DNA from: Mycobacterium sp. 236(2023) | Lineage (GTDB): Bacteria > Actinomycetota > Actinomycetes > Mycobacteriales > Mycobacteriaceae | Reading direction: 5' to 3' | DNA: 64,000 bases | NCBI RefSeq assembly: GCF_029623955.1 | Contig: NZ_JARSBP010000009.1 | Coordinates: 62,001-126,000 of the forward strand | In this document: one piece after another, positions 35,521 to 45,385 of the stretch | How positions within the stretch are numbered: the stretch's first letter is position 1 | How the letters are laid out: each line of letters opens with the position of its first letter | Translations under genes and position numbers: made by a program | The notes under the pieces: generated by a model | Told to the model about the DNA's origin: nothing | Databases searched by the model: none | The model's input: only the letters and a program-made list of their open reading frames with translations

Positions 35521-36344
35521 GAAAGGTCCTTTGCTCGTAACTGGTCGAACTCGCGCTCGGCCACCGTGCCGCCGTCGACCCAGATGACGTGACCGGTGAT
35601 GTGCCGGGCTGCCGCGCTGTTCAGGAATGCCAGCACGCTGGCCTGTTCATCGGCGTCCGCGTGGCGGCCCAGAGGGTTGCTGAAGGCGTCCAGGAAACCT
35701 TGCCCGTAGGCGCCCCGCAGCTGGTCGAGAATAGGCGTGTCGGTCACCCCGGGAGCGGTGCAGTTGACGCGGATTCCCTTGGTTCCCAGCGCCGTCACTG
35801 CACGCATGCCGTAGAGGATGATCGCCTCTTTGGACAGCCGATAGCCGCCGTCGGCCAGCGCGTCGGGGTGGTGTTGACACCACTCGACGCCCTCGGCGAA
35901 CGATCCCGTGTCGAGCAATCCCAGCGTCACCGACGCATTGGCGAGGTACTGCGATGCCGCCAGTGAGGACACGTTGGCGATCGCCGAACCCGGTGGCATC
36001 AACGGGATGAGCGCCTCGGTGAACCGCCGCATGCCGAGAAAATTGATCGTGACGACCCGCAGCGGATCCTTGATTCCCGAGGACACCCCGGCGACGTTGA
36101 ACAGCGCGTCGACCGGGCCGTCGAGGGTGGCCACCGCGTCGGCGATCGACCCTTCGTCGGCCAGGTCGACAGCGTGAAACTCCGCGACACCGAAATCCGC
36201 GGCCGGTGGCCGGACATCGAGGCCGACAACGTGGGCCCCAAGCCCGCTCACCAGTTGTGCCAGCGCCGCACCGATACCCGACGCGCAGCCGGTCACGACT
36301 ACGCACCTGCCGTCATAGCGGAACAGTCCGTCGCTCTGAACCAC
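35517..36344 (-). CDS. SDR, 3-alpha-hydroxysteroid dehydrogenase/carbonyl reductase-like
   Basis: A 275-aa SDR with 'VVTGCASGIGAALAQ' near residue 17, 'NVAGVSS' in place of NNAG, 'VSSLAA' and the catalytic 'YRLSKEA'. An insertion of about 25 residues between Ser and Tyr is typical of the bacterial 3-alpha-hydroxysteroid dehydrogenase/carbonyl reductase group. Together with the two KstD-like genes this gives the run a steroid-like flavour, though the group also acts on other cyclic alcohols. Starts with GTG, 15 bp after the LLM gene. Confidence 0.85.
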   Translation of the reverse strand: MVQSDGLFRYDGRCVVVTGCASGIGAALAQLVSGLGAHVVGLDVRPPAADFGVAEFHAVDLADEGSIADAVATLDGPVDALFNVAGVSSGIKDPLRVVTINFLGMRRFTEALIPLMPPGSAIANVSSLAASQYLANASVTLGLLDTGSFAEGVEWCQHHPDALADGGYRLSKEAIILYGMRAVTALGTKGIRVNCTAPGVTDTPILDQLRGAYGQGFLDAFSNPLGRHADADEQASVLAFLNSAAARHITGHVIWVDGGTVAEREFDQLRAKDLS

Positions 36345-36359
36345 GGTCGTGAGTGTCGC

Positions 36360-37679
36360 TCAGCCCGCGGCCTCTGTGGACGATTTCGCGTCCTTTTCGG
36401 CTTGCGCGGCCTTCACCCGGCCCTCGTTGATCTCGGCCATGGCCTCGGGGATCTCGCCTGCGGTGAACTTGCCACCGCGGCCGGTGGGCAACCCACCGAA
36501 GGCATAGGTCTCGTCGAACAGCGGCGCATCCCAGGACTGCCGGCGTGCCTCGACCTTCTCGATCACCGGTTCGAGACGCTTCGCCTTGTCCTTCACAGCT
36601 TTCGCGTCGCGCTCGATGAACTCCGGCAGGATCTCCTTGCCCATGATCTCGATGGACTCCATCGTGCCCTCGTGGCTACGCGGATTGAGCAACAGGATGA
36701 TCTCGTCGACACCGCTGGCCTCGTAGCCGCGCAGGAACTCGCGCACCGTCTCCGGCGAACCGATGGCACCGCGGCCGGGACCGTAGGCCAGGGTCGGATC
36801 CTCCTTGACCGCGTTCTGGTAGAGGTCCCAGACACCGGTCCGGCCCGGTGTGTGCATGCCGTTGATGTAGTAGTGCATGATCCCGAACGAGAAGAAGCCG
36901 CCGCCCGTTCCGAGTCGCTTGAGCGCCTCCTCGTCGGTCTTGGCCACCATCATCGACAGGTCGCCGCCGATGGCCAGCAGATTCGGGTTGATCGCCGGAG
37001 TGACGGGCGTGCCCTTCTCCTCGAAGTCCCGGTAGTAGCCGTCGACGCGCTCCTTGAGTGCTTCCGGGCCGGTATAGGCGAAACTCAGTGCGCCGATGGC
37101 CTTCTCGGCAGCCATGCCGACCGACGACGGCCGGGTGCAGGCCACCCACACCGGCGGGTGCGGACTCTGCAACGGCTTGGGGACGACGTTGCGGGCCGGC
37201 ATCTCGACGTGCTCGCCCTTGAAGCCGGTGAACGGCGCCTCGGTCATACAGCGGATCGAGACCTCCAGTGCCTCTTCCCACATCGTGCGTTTGTCGGCGG
37301 GGTCGATGTTGAAGCCACCGAGTTCGGCGACCGACGACCCTTCGCCGGTGCCGAATTCGACTCTGCCGTTGGACAGGTGATCCAGTGTCGCCACGCGCTC
37401 GGCGATGCGTGCCGGGTGGTTGATCGGCGGCGGCAAGTGCATGACGCCGAAGCCCAGGCGAATGTTCTTGGTGCGCTGGCTTGCCGCGGCCAGGAACATT
37501 TCCGGCGCCGTCGAGTGGCAGTACTCCTCGAGGAAGTGGTGCTCGGTGAGCCACACCGTGGAGAACCCTGCTTTGTCGGCGAGCTCCACCTCGTCGAGAC
37601 CGTGCTGGAACAGCTGGTGTTCGTCGTTTTCACCCCATGGGCGTGGCAGCGGGAACTCGTAGAACAGGGAAATCTTCAT
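36360..37679 (-). CDS. LLM-class (luciferase-like) flavin-dependent oxidoreductase
   Basis: A 439-aa bacterial-luciferase-like protein with TIM-barrel motifs 'GFSTVWLTEHHFLEEY', 'IRLGFGVMHLPP' and 'GRVEFGTGEGSS'. The E-H-H segment resembles FMN-dependent monooxygenases more than F420-only enzymes. The FMN reductase four genes downstream could provide reduced FMN. The C-terminal 60 residues are charged and coiled-coil-like ('AKAVKDKAKRLEPVIEK'). The ATG overlaps the KstD-like stop by one base (TAATG). Possible Baeyer-Villiger-type or hydroxylating role on a cyclic ketone. Confidence 0.87.
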   Translation of the reverse strand: MKISLFYEFPLPRPWGENDEHQLFQHGLDEVELADKAGFSTVWLTEHHFLEEYCHSTAPEMFLAAASQRTKNIRLGFGVMHLPPPINHPARIAERVATLDHLSNGRVEFGTGEGSSVAELGGFNIDPADKRTMWEEALEVSIRCMTEAPFTGFKGEHVEMPARNVVPKPLQSPHPPVWVACTRPSSVGMAAEKAIGALSFAYTGPEALKERVDGYYRDFEEKGTPVTPAINPNLLAIGGDLSMMVAKTDEEALKRLGTGGGFFSFGIMHYYINGMHTPGRTGVWDLYQNAVKEDPTLAYGPGRGAIGSPETVREFLRGYEASGVDEIILLLNPRSHEGTMESIEIMGKEILPEFIERDAKAVKDKAKRLEPVIEKVEARRQSWDAPLFDETYAFGGLPTGRGGKFTAGEIPEAMAEINEGRVKAAQAEKDAKSSTEAAG

Positions 37680-39484
37680 TACTGGTTACCTCCTTGAAGG
37701 TCCGGGGCTTTCAGGGCTTCCGATGGCTGACTGAGTAGGTGGGCTTCGGTTCTGGAGCCGGCGATGTGTTGTGCGGCGACATAGCCGAACGCCATCGCCG
37801 GTCCGATGGTGGCGCCGGCTCCGGCATAACTGCGGCCCATCACCGCGGCCGACGCGTTGCCCACCGCGTAGAGCCCGTCGATCGCGCTGCCGTCGGGACG
37901 CAGCACACGGGCGTCCTCGTCGGTGCTCAATCCGCCGGATGTGCCGAGATCGCCGAGGATGATCTGGAACGCGTAGTAGGGCGGCTTGCCGAGGGGGTGC
38001 AGGTTGGGGTTCTGCAGCGTCTGATCGCCATAGTAGTTGTCATAGGCGCTGTCGCCGCGGCTGAAGTCGTCGTCGTGTCCCTTGAGCGCCAGCGCGTTGA
38101 ATCGTTCTGCGGTGTTGCGCAATTCGGCACCGGGAACGCCTATTTCGCGGGCAAGTTCCTCCCACGTGCTGCCGGTCTTGACGACTCCGGACTCCAGCCA
38201 TGCCGCTGGCACCTTCCATCCCGTCGGCACGGGGGCGAAGGGCACCTTCGGAATCGGCAAGTGGCCGCCGACGACATACCGGTGGAACGACCGGATGTCG
38301 GTGATGAGCCAGCACGGGATGTGGGTGACGCCGGTACGCTCGCCGTCGATCATGGCGTGAGCGAAGTCCATGTAGGGCGCCGCCTCGTTGATGAAGCGCT
38401 TCCCCGCACCGTTGACGATGAACTGGGCCGGCATCATGCGCTCGTTCAGCATGAACTGCAGCCGGCCGTCAGGCCAGCAGATGGCGGGGAACCACCAGGC
38501 TTCGTCGAGCAGTTCCGTTGCTGCGCCCACCTTCTCGCCCGCCCGGATCCCGTCGCCCGTCGACGCCGGATTGCCGAAGCTCCAGTCCTTGTCCGGTCCC
38601 GCCATCTCCGCAACGCGGGCCAACTCGGGAAGATGTTGGAGGCGCCACTGCATGTCGTGATCGAAACCACCGCTGGCGAGTACGACACCACCGTGTGCCC
38701 TGACCCGCAGCGCTTGGCCCTCCTTTTCGATCACCGCGCCCACGACCCTTCCGTCGACATCCGTGATCAGTTCCGTCATCGGGGAGTTCAGCCACAGCGG
38801 GATGTTCTGCTGTTTCATGGCAAGCCGGAGCCGGGCGACCAGCGACTGACCGATGGCGGCCATCCTGTCGCCGAACACCCTGGCCCGGAACATTCGCCAG
38901 ATGAGCTTCAGCAGCACGGCTTTCCCGCGCCACGACTGACGGACCTGGTAGAACAGCCGAAGATCCTTGGGGGCGAACCAGATCCCCTTGGGTGCCAGCG
39001 CCAGTGGGGCGAGCAGGTTCTGCTCCTCGTCGCCGAGCACCCGGAGGTCGATCTCGGGCACGTTGATCGTGCTGCCCAGGGCCGAGCCGCCGGGCGCCTC
39101 GGGATAGTAGTCGGCGTATCCCGGCTTCCACACGAATTCCAGCCACGGGCTGCGCTTTTCGAGGAACTCCATCATCTCGGGTGCAGCATCGACGTACTTG
39201 CGCAGCCTGGCATCGCTGACCAGCCCGCCGGTGATCTCCTTGAGGTAGGTGAAAACCTCGTCGGGGTCGGGTACGTGACCTTCTCTGCGCTGCGAGGGTG
39301 CACCCGGAACCCAGATCCCGCCGCCGGACAACGCCGTGGAGCCGCCGAACCGTGACGACTTCTCCACCACGAGGGTGTCGAGGCCCGCGGCGTCGGCTGC
39401 GAGGGCGGCCGTCATGCCGCCGCCCCCGGATCCGATCACCAGGACGTCGGTGACGTGGTCGAAGGGTTGGTCGGTCAAGGACAC
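37679..39484 (-). CDS. FAD-dependent 3-ketosteroid-delta1-dehydrogenase-like (KstD-like)
   Basis: A 601-aa flavoprotein of the KstD/fumarate-reductase family. '[17 protein letters not shown]' binds FAD, '[13 protein letters not shown]' follows, and the C-terminal '[17 protein letters not shown]' contains the Tyr and Gly typical of the KstD active site. It would introduce a double bond next to a ring ketone. The GTG start overlaps the mhpB stop by 10 bp, so it is coupled to the meta-cleavage genes. The paralogue at 43768-45381 is shorter (537 aa). Confidence 0.88.
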   Translation of the reverse strand: MSLTDQPFDHVTDVLVIGSGGGGMTAALAADAAGLDTLVVEKSSRFGGSTALSGGGIWVPGAPSQRREGHVPDPDEVFTYLKEITGGLVSDARLRKYVDAAPEMMEFLEKRSPWLEFVWKPGYADYYPEAPGGSALGSTINVPEIDLRVLGDEEQNLLAPLALAPKGIWFAPKDLRLFYQVRQSWRGKAVLLKLIWRMFRARVFGDRMAAIGQSLVARLRLAMKQQNIPLWLNSPMTELITDVDGRVVGAVIEKEGQALRVRAHGGVVLASGGFDHDMQWRLQHLPELARVAEMAGPDKDWSFGNPASTGDGIRAGEKVGAATELLDEAWWFPAICWPDGRLQFMLNERMMPAQFIVNGAGKRFINEAAPYMDFAHAMIDGERTGVTHIPCWLITDIRSFHRYVVGGHLPIPKVPFAPVPTGWKVPAAWLESGVVKTGSTWEELAREIGVPGAELRNTAERFNALALKGHDDDFSRGDSAYDNYYGDQTLQNPNLHPLGKPPYYAFQIILGDLGTSGGLSTDEDARVLRPDGSAIDGLYAVGNASAAVMGRSYAGAGATIGPAMAFGYVAAQHIAGSRTEAHLLSQPSEALKAPDLQGGNQ

Positions 39485-40422
39485 ACCGCCGTTCGGATGG
39501 CGAAACCGGCGATCAGTTCCGGCGCTGCGCGGTAGAACCGGCTGCTGGTTTCGTAGTTGCCCTGTGCGGCGAGCGCCGCGAAGGCAGCCACCCAGGTTCT
39601 GACCTCGTGCGCGGAGTTACCCGCCTGCGCGGCAATCCATGCGTTGTCCCAGGCGTCCACGTCGGCGAGCCGTCCGCTGTCGAGGAGGTCGAGGAACGCG
39701 TGGTCCCAGTCCGGGTTGAGCGGCGCGAGTTTTCCCTGTCCCGAGGCGAACTCGCGCGCAGCCTCCATCACCGCGGTCTGGCGGGCCTGGCGCGCTTCGG
39801 TGCTCATCGGCGCCCCGCGGACGATGCGGTCCAGAGCCGCCGGTGGTGCGGTGGCGAGCGTCGGGACCGGCGGATCGTGTGAGAGCCCACCCGAGCCGAT
39901 GATCAGTACCCGCTTCCCGAGCGTGGCGAGGTGAGAGCCGACGGCGGCGCCGAGCCGGCGGACCCGCCGGATCGGACCGAGCGGGGTAGCCACCGAATTG
40001 ATGAACACCGGGATCACCGGCTTGGCCGTTGCATCCCCGAAGAGCTTCTGCAGAGGCTGCACGGTGCCGTGGTCGACGTCCATCGCCGCCGAAATCGCCA
40101 CGTCGACATCGGCATCGAGAACGGCACGCGCACAGTGGGTGGCCAGATCTGCCGGGACGTCGAGCGGGCCCTGGTAAGTGCCGTAGTCGCCGACACCGGC
40201 GGCTTCGGTGCCGATGCAGAACGGCGGCATCGCGCGGTAGAAGAACCCGTTGTAGTGATCGGGCGAGAAGATGACGACGAGCTCAGGGTCGAACGCGGCG
40301 ACGAAGTCCCTGGCGGCCCCGATGGCGCGTTCGATGTCGTCAAGGAGTTCCCGAGACGGTCCCGGAAGGTTCAGCAGCGGGCTGTGCGACATGCAGCACA
40401 GCGCGATCTCGCTGTTGGCCAT
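39475..40422 (-). CDS. mhpB: 2,3-dihydroxyphenylpropionate 1,2-dioxygenase-like (class III extradiol)
   Basis: A 315-aa LigB-superfamily extradiol dioxygenase that closely follows the layout of MhpB of E. coli: 'CMSHSPLL', '[17 protein letters not shown]', 'VDHGTVQPL' (His near residue 118), '[11 protein letters not shown]' and '[12 protein letters not shown]', then 'STHE'-like '[15 protein letters not shown]'. The active-site His residues are present. It opens an alkyl-catechol ring next to the hydroxyls using Fe(II). The ATG at 40422 has AAGGAG 6 nt upstream and lies 83 bp inside the mhpA frame. The real substrate may be larger than dihydroxyphenylpropionate. Confidence 0.9.
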   Translation of the reverse strand: MANSEIALCCMSHSPLLNLPGPSRELLDDIERAIGAARDFVAAFDPELVVIFSPDHYNGFFYRAMPPFCIGTEAAGVGDYGTYQGPLDVPADLATHCARAVLDADVDVAISAAMDVDHGTVQPLQKLFGDATAKPVIPVFINSVATPLGPIRRVRRLGAAVGSHLATLGKRVLIIGSGGLSHDPPVPTLATAPPAALDRIVRGAPMSTEARQARQTAVMEAAREFASGQGKLAPLNPDWDHAFLDLLDSGRLADVDAWDNAWIAAQAGNSAHEVRTWVAAFAALAAQGNYETSSRFYRAAPELIAGFAIRTAVCP

Positions 40423-42028
40423 CGGTTACTCCTTCCTGGGTGAGGTACAGCGCCGAGAACAGCGCGTCGGAGACTTCCGGCGCGCGCTGCGCGATACATG
40501 CGCTGGCGATGCAGCGGTCGGGACGGACGAACAGCACCGATTCGGTGTAGACGTCGAACCATGCTTTGAGGGCGCCGGTGAGGTCGCCGACCACAGTTAC
40601 GTCGGGGTCGTCGTGGCCCGGCCAACGCAACTGGCTCATCGGTCGCACCTCGATGAAGCTGGCGCCCAACGTCTTCCACTGCGCGAAGGCTTCCTCACCG
40701 AGCACGGCGCGCAGGTTGTTGCTCCAGCACAGCACGGCGAATCCTGATCCGAGGATCTCGTCGAGCAGAACGTTCTGCGCATCGCGGGTATCGACACGCG
40801 GCTGGATGAACAACGTTCCTGTCGGCGAATTGGCCAACGCATGCGTGCCGTGGTGGACCGCCCCCTGCTGATAGCGCGGCATCGGCTTGAACCGCATCTC
40901 CAGCACGTAGCGCTTGAGCGTCGGCACCGCCGACGCCGCGTGAATCACCCGGTCCCGCAGAGCGGCGACCCGCCGATTCGTCGGGGAGATGACGCGGCCG
41001 ACCATCGTGGACAGGTCGATCATCGCCCGCGCGTGCTTGCGCCGCTCGACGTCATAGGAGTCCAGCAGTGCGTCACCGGCGTTGCCGTTGACGACCGCGG
41101 CCAGCTTCCAGCCGAGGTTGGCCGCGTCGCGGATACCGCTGTTGTAGCCCTGCCCCTGCCACACCGGCATCAGGTGGGCGGCGTCACCGGCGAGCATGAG
41201 CCGGCCTTCGCGAAACGATCCGGCGATGCGGGAGTGATGCGTGTAAACCCGATGCCGGATCATGTCGACCCGCTCGGGATACGGAATCAGCTGTGCCAGC
41301 ATCCTTCTGACGAATGCCGGATCGTCGGCCTCTTCGTCCGTTTCGTCGGGGTGGATCATGAACTCGAAGCGCCGGATGCCATGAGCGATGGAGATCGAGA
41401 CGTAGGGCCGCTTCGGATCCGCACCGACCTCGCTGTTGGGATGCCCCAGCGGGTCGTTGGCGATGTCGACCACCAGCCAGCGCGTCGACGACGTCGTTCC
41501 GTCGAACGACACGCCCATCAGGCGGCGGGTCGCGCTACGGCCGCCGTCACAGCCGACGACATAGCGTGCCGAAACGGCCGCCTGCCCGCCGTCGAACTCG
41601 ACGGTGACGCCGTCGGAGCTTTCGACGCAGTTGTACATCCGGTGCCCGAATCGGACCTCGACGTTGTCGAATCTGTCCAGTCCGCCGAACAATTCGGCGT
41701 CGACCATCGGCTGGACGAAGCCGTTGCGTTTAGGCCAGCCGAACCGCGCGTCAGGTGGTGCCATCTCGGCGAGCAGGTTTCGCTTGCCGTCGAAGAAGCG
41801 AAGAATCTGATTGGGCACGGTGTGCGGCAGGACGCGGTCGACGAGACCGATCGCCTGGAATGTGCGCAATGACTCGTCGTCGAGTCCGACGCCTCGGGGA
41901 TAGTCGATCAGCTTGTCGCGCTCATCGACAACCAGGGTCCGGACACCTTGCAGGCCAAGAATATTCGCCAATGTGAGCCCTGCAGGCCCTGCGCCGACGA
42001 TGACGACGTCGAAATCTGTTGCTGTCAC
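40340..42028 (-). CDS. mhpA: 3-(3-hydroxyphenyl)propionate hydroxylase-like FAD monooxygenase
   Basis: A 562-aa class A flavin monooxygenase. '[17 protein letters not shown]' binds FAD at the N-terminus, '[14 protein letters not shown]' is the DG motif, and '[21 protein letters not shown]' is the GD motif with the MhpA-type continuation. It hydroxylates a phenol to the catechol cleaved by MhpB. GTG start at 42028 overlaps the mhpC stop (GTGA). The last 27 residues overlap mhpB by 83 bp and do not look conserved. Function by homology; ring substrate may differ. Confidence 0.9.
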   Translation of the reverse strand: MTATDFDVVIVGAGPAGLTLANILGLQGVRTLVVDERDKLIDYPRGVGLDDESLRTFQAIGLVDRVLPHTVPNQILRFFDGKRNLLAEMAPPDARFGWPKRNGFVQPMVDAELFGGLDRFDNVEVRFGHRMYNCVESSDGVTVEFDGGQAAVSARYVVGCDGGRSATRRLMGVSFDGTTSSTRWLVVDIANDPLGHPNSEVGADPKRPYVSISIAHGIRRFEFMIHPDETDEEADDPAFVRRMLAQLIPYPERVDMIRHRVYTHHSRIAGSFREGRLMLAGDAAHLMPVWQGQGYNSGIRDAANLGWKLAAVVNGNAGDALLDSYDVERRKHARAMIDLSTMVGRVISPTNRRVAALRDRVIHAASAVPTLKRYVLEMRFKPMPRYQQGAVHHGTHALANSPTGTLFIQPRVDTRDAQNVLLDEILGSGFAVLCWSNNLRAVLGEEAFAQWKTLGASFIEVRPMSQLRWPGHDDPDVTVVGDLTGALKAWFDVYTESVLFVRPDRCIASACIAQRAPEVSDALFSALYLTQEGVTDGQQRDRAVLHVAQPAAEPSGTVSGTP

Positions 42029-42891
42029 GCGCGCCCCAGCAGGAAATCCAGGTGCAATCGGTCGAACGTCTTCGGATCCTCGTACTGCGGCCAGTGCCCG
42101 CAGCCCGGCATCACCTCGAAGCGCGCACCCGGGATCATCGACGCCATCCGACGGCCCTCTTCGACGTCAGCCGTCGGATCGTCGCTCGTCCAGACCACCA
42201 GCGTGGGCGCGGTAATAGCGCCATATTCCTTCGGGCCGAGGAGGTTCCGCGCGCGGATCTCTGGATCCTGTAGCGCCATGATGTCCCGCATGGCGTTGAC
42301 GAATCCCGGCTGCCGATAGACGCGCTGGCGGCTGGCGACGATGTCATCGTAGTCCTTGGACTTGTCGGCCATCAGCCATTTGATGCGTGCCTGCACGGTC
42401 TCCCAGGTCGGATTCTCGGCGGCCGCCATCGACAGCGTGATGATCCGCTTCATCACCTCGGGATCGGCCTGCGACCCGCCCGCGGTGTTGAGCACCAGGC
42501 GTTCGACACGTTCGGGGTGATCGGAGGCGATCCGCGCGGCGACCCACCCGCCGAGCGATTCGCCGCTGATATGGGCGCGCGGCGCGTCGATGGCGTCCAG
42601 GAATCCGGCGAGGTGCTTGACGTAGTGCGCGACTTCGAGTGGATGGCCGGGCTTGTCGGTGTATCCGTGGCCGAGCATGTCGATCGACCAGGTGGAGAAG
42701 TGCTCGGCGTGGGCTTCGAGATTGCGCACGTAAGCCTCGGCGTGACCGCCCGAGCCGTGCAGGAAAACCAGCGGAGGATTGGCCCGGTCACCGGCGTGCA
42801 GGTAGCGGGTGCGCACCCCGCCGACATCGAGATAGCCCTGTGAGAACGCGACGCCCTGCAAGTCGCTCCATACGCTCTCGAACTCCGTCAC
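42025..42891 (-). CDS. mhpC: Meta-cleavage-product C-C hydrolase (MhpC-like)
   Basis: A 288-aa alpha/beta hydrolase: '[14 protein letters not shown]', the nucleophile in '[14 protein letters not shown]', Asp in '[10 protein letters not shown]' and His in '[11 protein letters not shown]'. Combined with mhpA and mhpB downstream it would split the ring-opened dienoate. The GTG at 42891 is chosen because homologues begin near '[10 protein letters not shown]'; a longer frame to 42975 would run through the operator array. It is the first gene of the 19-gene minus-strand run, with its promoter in the 42892-43045 divergent region. Confidence 0.89.
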   Translation of the reverse strand: MTEFESVWSDLQGVAFSQGYLDVGGVRTRYLHAGDRANPPLVFLHGSGGHAEAYVRNLEAHAEHFSTWSIDMLGHGYTDKPGHPLEVAHYVKHLAGFLDAIDAPRAHISGESLGGWVAARIASDHPERVERLVLNTAGGSQADPEVMKRIITLSMAAAENPTWETVQARIKWLMADKSKDYDDIVASRQRVYRQPGFVNAMRDIMALQDPEIRARNLLGPKEYGAITAPTLVVWTSDDPTADVEEGRRMASMIPGARFEVMPGCGHWPQYEDPKTFDRLHLDFLLGRA

Positions 42892-42936
42892 CCCTGCGCC
42901 CCTTCCTTGGAGACTCGGCCTGAAACCCTTGACGGC

Positions 42937-42973
42937 GAGAATTGGATTCTCGTATTTTGTAAGCAGTCTGCTC
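42937..42973. promoter_or_regulatory. Operator array at the head of the mhp-like run
   Basis: Half-sites GAGAAT-N3-ATTCTC-N7-GTAAGC-N3-CTGCTC. The left pair is a perfect palindrome with an extra matching C/G at the ends. TATTTT (42953-42958) in the spacer is a possible -10 for the IclR side. It begins 46 bp upstream of the mhpC start and shares the divergent region with a different palindrome (42981-42994). Confidence 0.65.
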
Positions 42974-42980
42974 ATTTATC

Positions 42981-42994
42981 GCACATACATGTGC
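42981..42994. promoter_or_regulatory. Palindrome GCACAT-AC-ATGTGC, possible IclR operator
   Basis: Perfect 6-bp arms with a 2-bp centre, located 51 bp before the IclR start and 90 bp before the mhpC start. It differs from the GAGAAT arrays. IclR regulators often bind such sites next to their own gene, so this may be the target of the protein at 43046-43747. Confidence 0.5.
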
Positions 42995-43045
42995 ACTATA
43001 GTCAGAGCATCACTCTCACAAGAGCGTCTGTCAAGGAAGGTCCGT

Positions 43046-43747
43046 ATGCCTGATCCCGGAAACCCGAACGCGGGTTCCGGCGCCCCCGGATCCCAGACCT
43101 TGGCCCGTGGGTTGAACGCGTTGCAGTTGGTCGCGAGCTCGCCGACCGGGCTGACGGTGGCGCAGGTCGCCGACGACATCGGGGTGCACCGCACCATCGC
43201 CTACCGCCTGCTCAGCACGCTGGCCCAGTACCGATTCGTCGTCAAGGGTGAGGACGGCCGCTACCGATCCGCGGCTGCACTCGCGGTGCTCGGTGCGTCG
43301 TTCGACAACAACGTGCGCCAGCTGAGCGTTCCCACGCTGCGCGGCCTCGCCGACGAACTCGGCACGACGGTGTCCCTGTTGGTCGCCGAGGGCGACCAAC
43401 AGGTTGCCGTCGCCGTGATGGTTCCGACGAACGTCTACTACCAACTCGCATTCCACGAGGGCAGCCGGTATCCGCTCGACCGCGGGGCCGCGGGCCTCGC
43501 CTTGCTGGCCAGCATGCCGCCCCGACCGATGGAGCGGGAGCTCGTCCAGCAGACGCGCCAGCAGGGCTGGGTGATCACCCACGGCGAGATCGAGCCGAAC
43601 ACCTATGGGCTGGCAGTGCCCGTCCGGCGCAAGTCGCCGTCGCCGCCTACCTGCATCAACCTGATCTCGCACCGTGAAGATGTCGTCATGGACGGACGCG
43701 ACTCAGTCATCAAGGCGGCCAACGAATTGTCGGCGATCCTGAGCTGA
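43046..43747 (+). CDS. IclR-family transcriptional regulator
   Basis: A 233-aa IclR-type regulator. The winged helix-turn-helix reads 'LTVAQVADDIGVHRTIAYRLL' interrupted at 'DDIG' (about residues 38-58). The C-terminal effector domain ('LADELGTTVSLLVAEGDQQ', 'PLDRGAAGLALLA') would sense an aromatic acid or related ligand. The ATG at 43046 has AAGGAAGG 5 nt upstream; the longer frame to 42929 runs through both operator sites. It is divergent from mhpC, as mhpR is from the mhp operon of E. coli. Confidence 0.9.
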   Translation: MPDPGNPNAGSGAPGSQTLARGLNALQLVASSPTGLTVAQVADDIGVHRTIAYRLLSTLAQYRFVVKGEDGRYRSAAALAVLGASFDNNVRQLSVPTLRGLADELGTTVSLLVAEGDQQVAVAVMVPTNVYYQLAFHEGSRYPLDRGAAGLALLASMPPRPMERELVQQTRQQGWVITHGEIEPNTYGLAVPVRRKSPSPPTCINLISHREDVVMDGRDSVIKAANELSAILS

Positions 43748-43767
43748 CGAACAGAAAGGGGACAGCG

Positions 43768-45381
43768 GTGTCCGACTGGGATCACGAGGTCGATGTCGTC
43801 GTTCTGGGCAGTGGAGGTGCGGGGCTGACCGCAGCACTGGCCGCGGCGGTCAACGGTGCCACAGTGGAGGTCTACGAGAAGGCCGCGACGGTGGGCGGGA
43901 CGACCGCCGTCTCCGGGGGGATCGTCTGGATTCCCGCACACAACCGCGCCGCAGACGCCGAGTTGACCGCCGACGACGCGATGGCCTACCTCCGGGCGCA
44001 ATCGCTGGGCTTCATGGACGACGAACTCGTCGAGACCTTCGTGACGACCGGCGGCGCCATGCTCGACTTCGTCGAACAACACAGCGATCTCGTCTTCGAA
44101 GTGGCCGCCGGTTTCCCCGACTACAAACCCGAACTGCCAGGCGGAAAGCCAGGCGGCGGACGATCGTTGAACGCCAAACCTTTCGACCTCGCGCGGCTCG
44201 ACGAGTGGAGCGACCGGATCTCCTCGTTCCCCGCCGACTTCAGCAACGTCGGAATCGACGCCGAAACCCGCGCCCGCATCCACGCCTCGGTCGACAGCGA
44301 ATCCGGAAACTTCTGCGTCGCGGGCACCGCCCTTATCGCAGGTCTGCTGCGAGGTCTCCTCGACCTCGGAGTCACCCCACACACCGGGGCACGCGCGATC
44401 GAACTCGTCTCCGATGCACTGGGCATCACCGGTATTCGGATTCAGCAGGGCGACAACGACTTTCTCGTGCGCGCCCACAAAGGCGTGATCCTGGGCACCG
44501 GCGGTTTCGAATGGGACAAGCAACTGGTCGAGGCACACCTGCGCGGACCGATGCGAGGTGCCGTGTCTCCCCCGAACAACACGGGCGACGGCCTGCGGAT
44601 GGCGATGGCTCACGGCGCAGACCTCGCCAATATGGGTGAGGCCTGGTGGGTGCCGATCGTGAAGATCCCCGGCGATACTTTCGAAGGGCAACCGCGAAGC
44701 AGAAGCGTTCGGCTCGAGCGCACGCGTCCGCGCAGCATCATCGTCAACCGGGCGGGTAAGCGATTCCTGAACGAGGCAGGCGAATACAACTCGATGGCCG
44801 GGCCGTTCCATTACCTGGACCCCAAGCTTGGCTACGCCAACGACCCGGCGTGGATCGTCTTCGATTCCCTGCACCTCAAGCACTACGGTTTCCTCGGCGT
44901 CGAACCGGACGGACCTGTGCCGGACTGGTTCTGCCAGTCCACCGATCTCGACGAACTCGGCGAGAAGACCGGGATCGACCCCGTGGGCTTGGCCGCCACC
45001 CTCGCAGCGTGGAACGCGAACGTCGCCGACGAGCGCGACCCCGACTTCGGGCGCGGCGCAAGCGCTTACGACGGCTACTGGGGGGACAACTCGGCGTCCA
45101 CGACGGCGGGGCAGACCCTCGGCCCCATCGATGCGGCACCGTACTTCGCGGTGCCCGTGTCCGTCGGCGCCATGGGCACGAAGGGTGGTCCGCGCACCGA
45201 CCGCGACGGGCGCGTCCTGCACGTCAGCGGCGCCGCCATCACCGGCCTGTTTGCGGCGGGCAACGCGATGGCGGGGGCCACCGGAAAGGCTTACGGCGGC
45301 GCGGGCGGTACCATCGGCCCCGCCATGGTGTTCGGATACCGCGCCGGCTACACCGCAGCCACAGGCAAATCGGTGTCCTGA
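43768..45381 (+). CDS. FAD-dependent KstD-like dehydrogenase
   Basis: A 537-aa flavoprotein of the KstD/fumarate-reductase group. 'VVVLGSGGAGLTAALAA' binds FAD, 'GGTTAVSGGIVWIPAHN' follows, and 'KAYGGAGGTIGPAMVFGY' near the C-terminus carries the Tyr/Gly active-site region. GTG at 43768 with AAAGGGGA upstream; 20 bp after the IclR gene, so probably co-transcribed with it. It could dehydrogenate a ring ketone, as could its 601-aa paralogue at 37679. The stop faces the MeaB-like gene 4 bp away. Confidence 0.88.
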   Translation: MSDWDHEVDVVVLGSGGAGLTAALAAAVNGATVEVYEKAATVGGTTAVSGGIVWIPAHNRAADAELTADDAMAYLRAQSLGFMDDELVETFVTTGGAMLDFVEQHSDLVFEVAAGFPDYKPELPGGKPGGGRSLNAKPFDLARLDEWSDRISSFPADFSNVGIDAETRARIHASVDSESGNFCVAGTALIAGLLRGLLDLGVTPHTGARAIELVSDALGITGIRIQQGDNDFLVRAHKGVILGTGGFEWDKQLVEAHLRGPMRGAVSPPNNTGDGLRMAMAHGADLANMGEAWWVPIVKIPGDTFEGQPRSRSVRLERTRPRSIIVNRAGKRFLNEAGEYNSMAGPFHYLDPKLGYANDPAWIVFDSLHLKHYGFLGVEPDGPVPDWFCQSTDLDELGEKTGIDPVGLAATLAAWNANVADERDPDFGRGASAYDGYWGDNSASTTAGQTLGPIDAAPYFAVPVSVGAMGTKGGPRTDRDGRVLHVSGAAITGLFAAGNAMAGATGKAYGGAGGTIGPAMVFGYRAGYTAATGKSVS

Positions 45382-45385
45382 GACC

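Noticed and set aside
42929-43045. N-terminal extension of the IclR regulator
   Set aside because: The frame is open but would translate the operator sites; ATG at 43046 has a strong ribosome binding site and matches family length.
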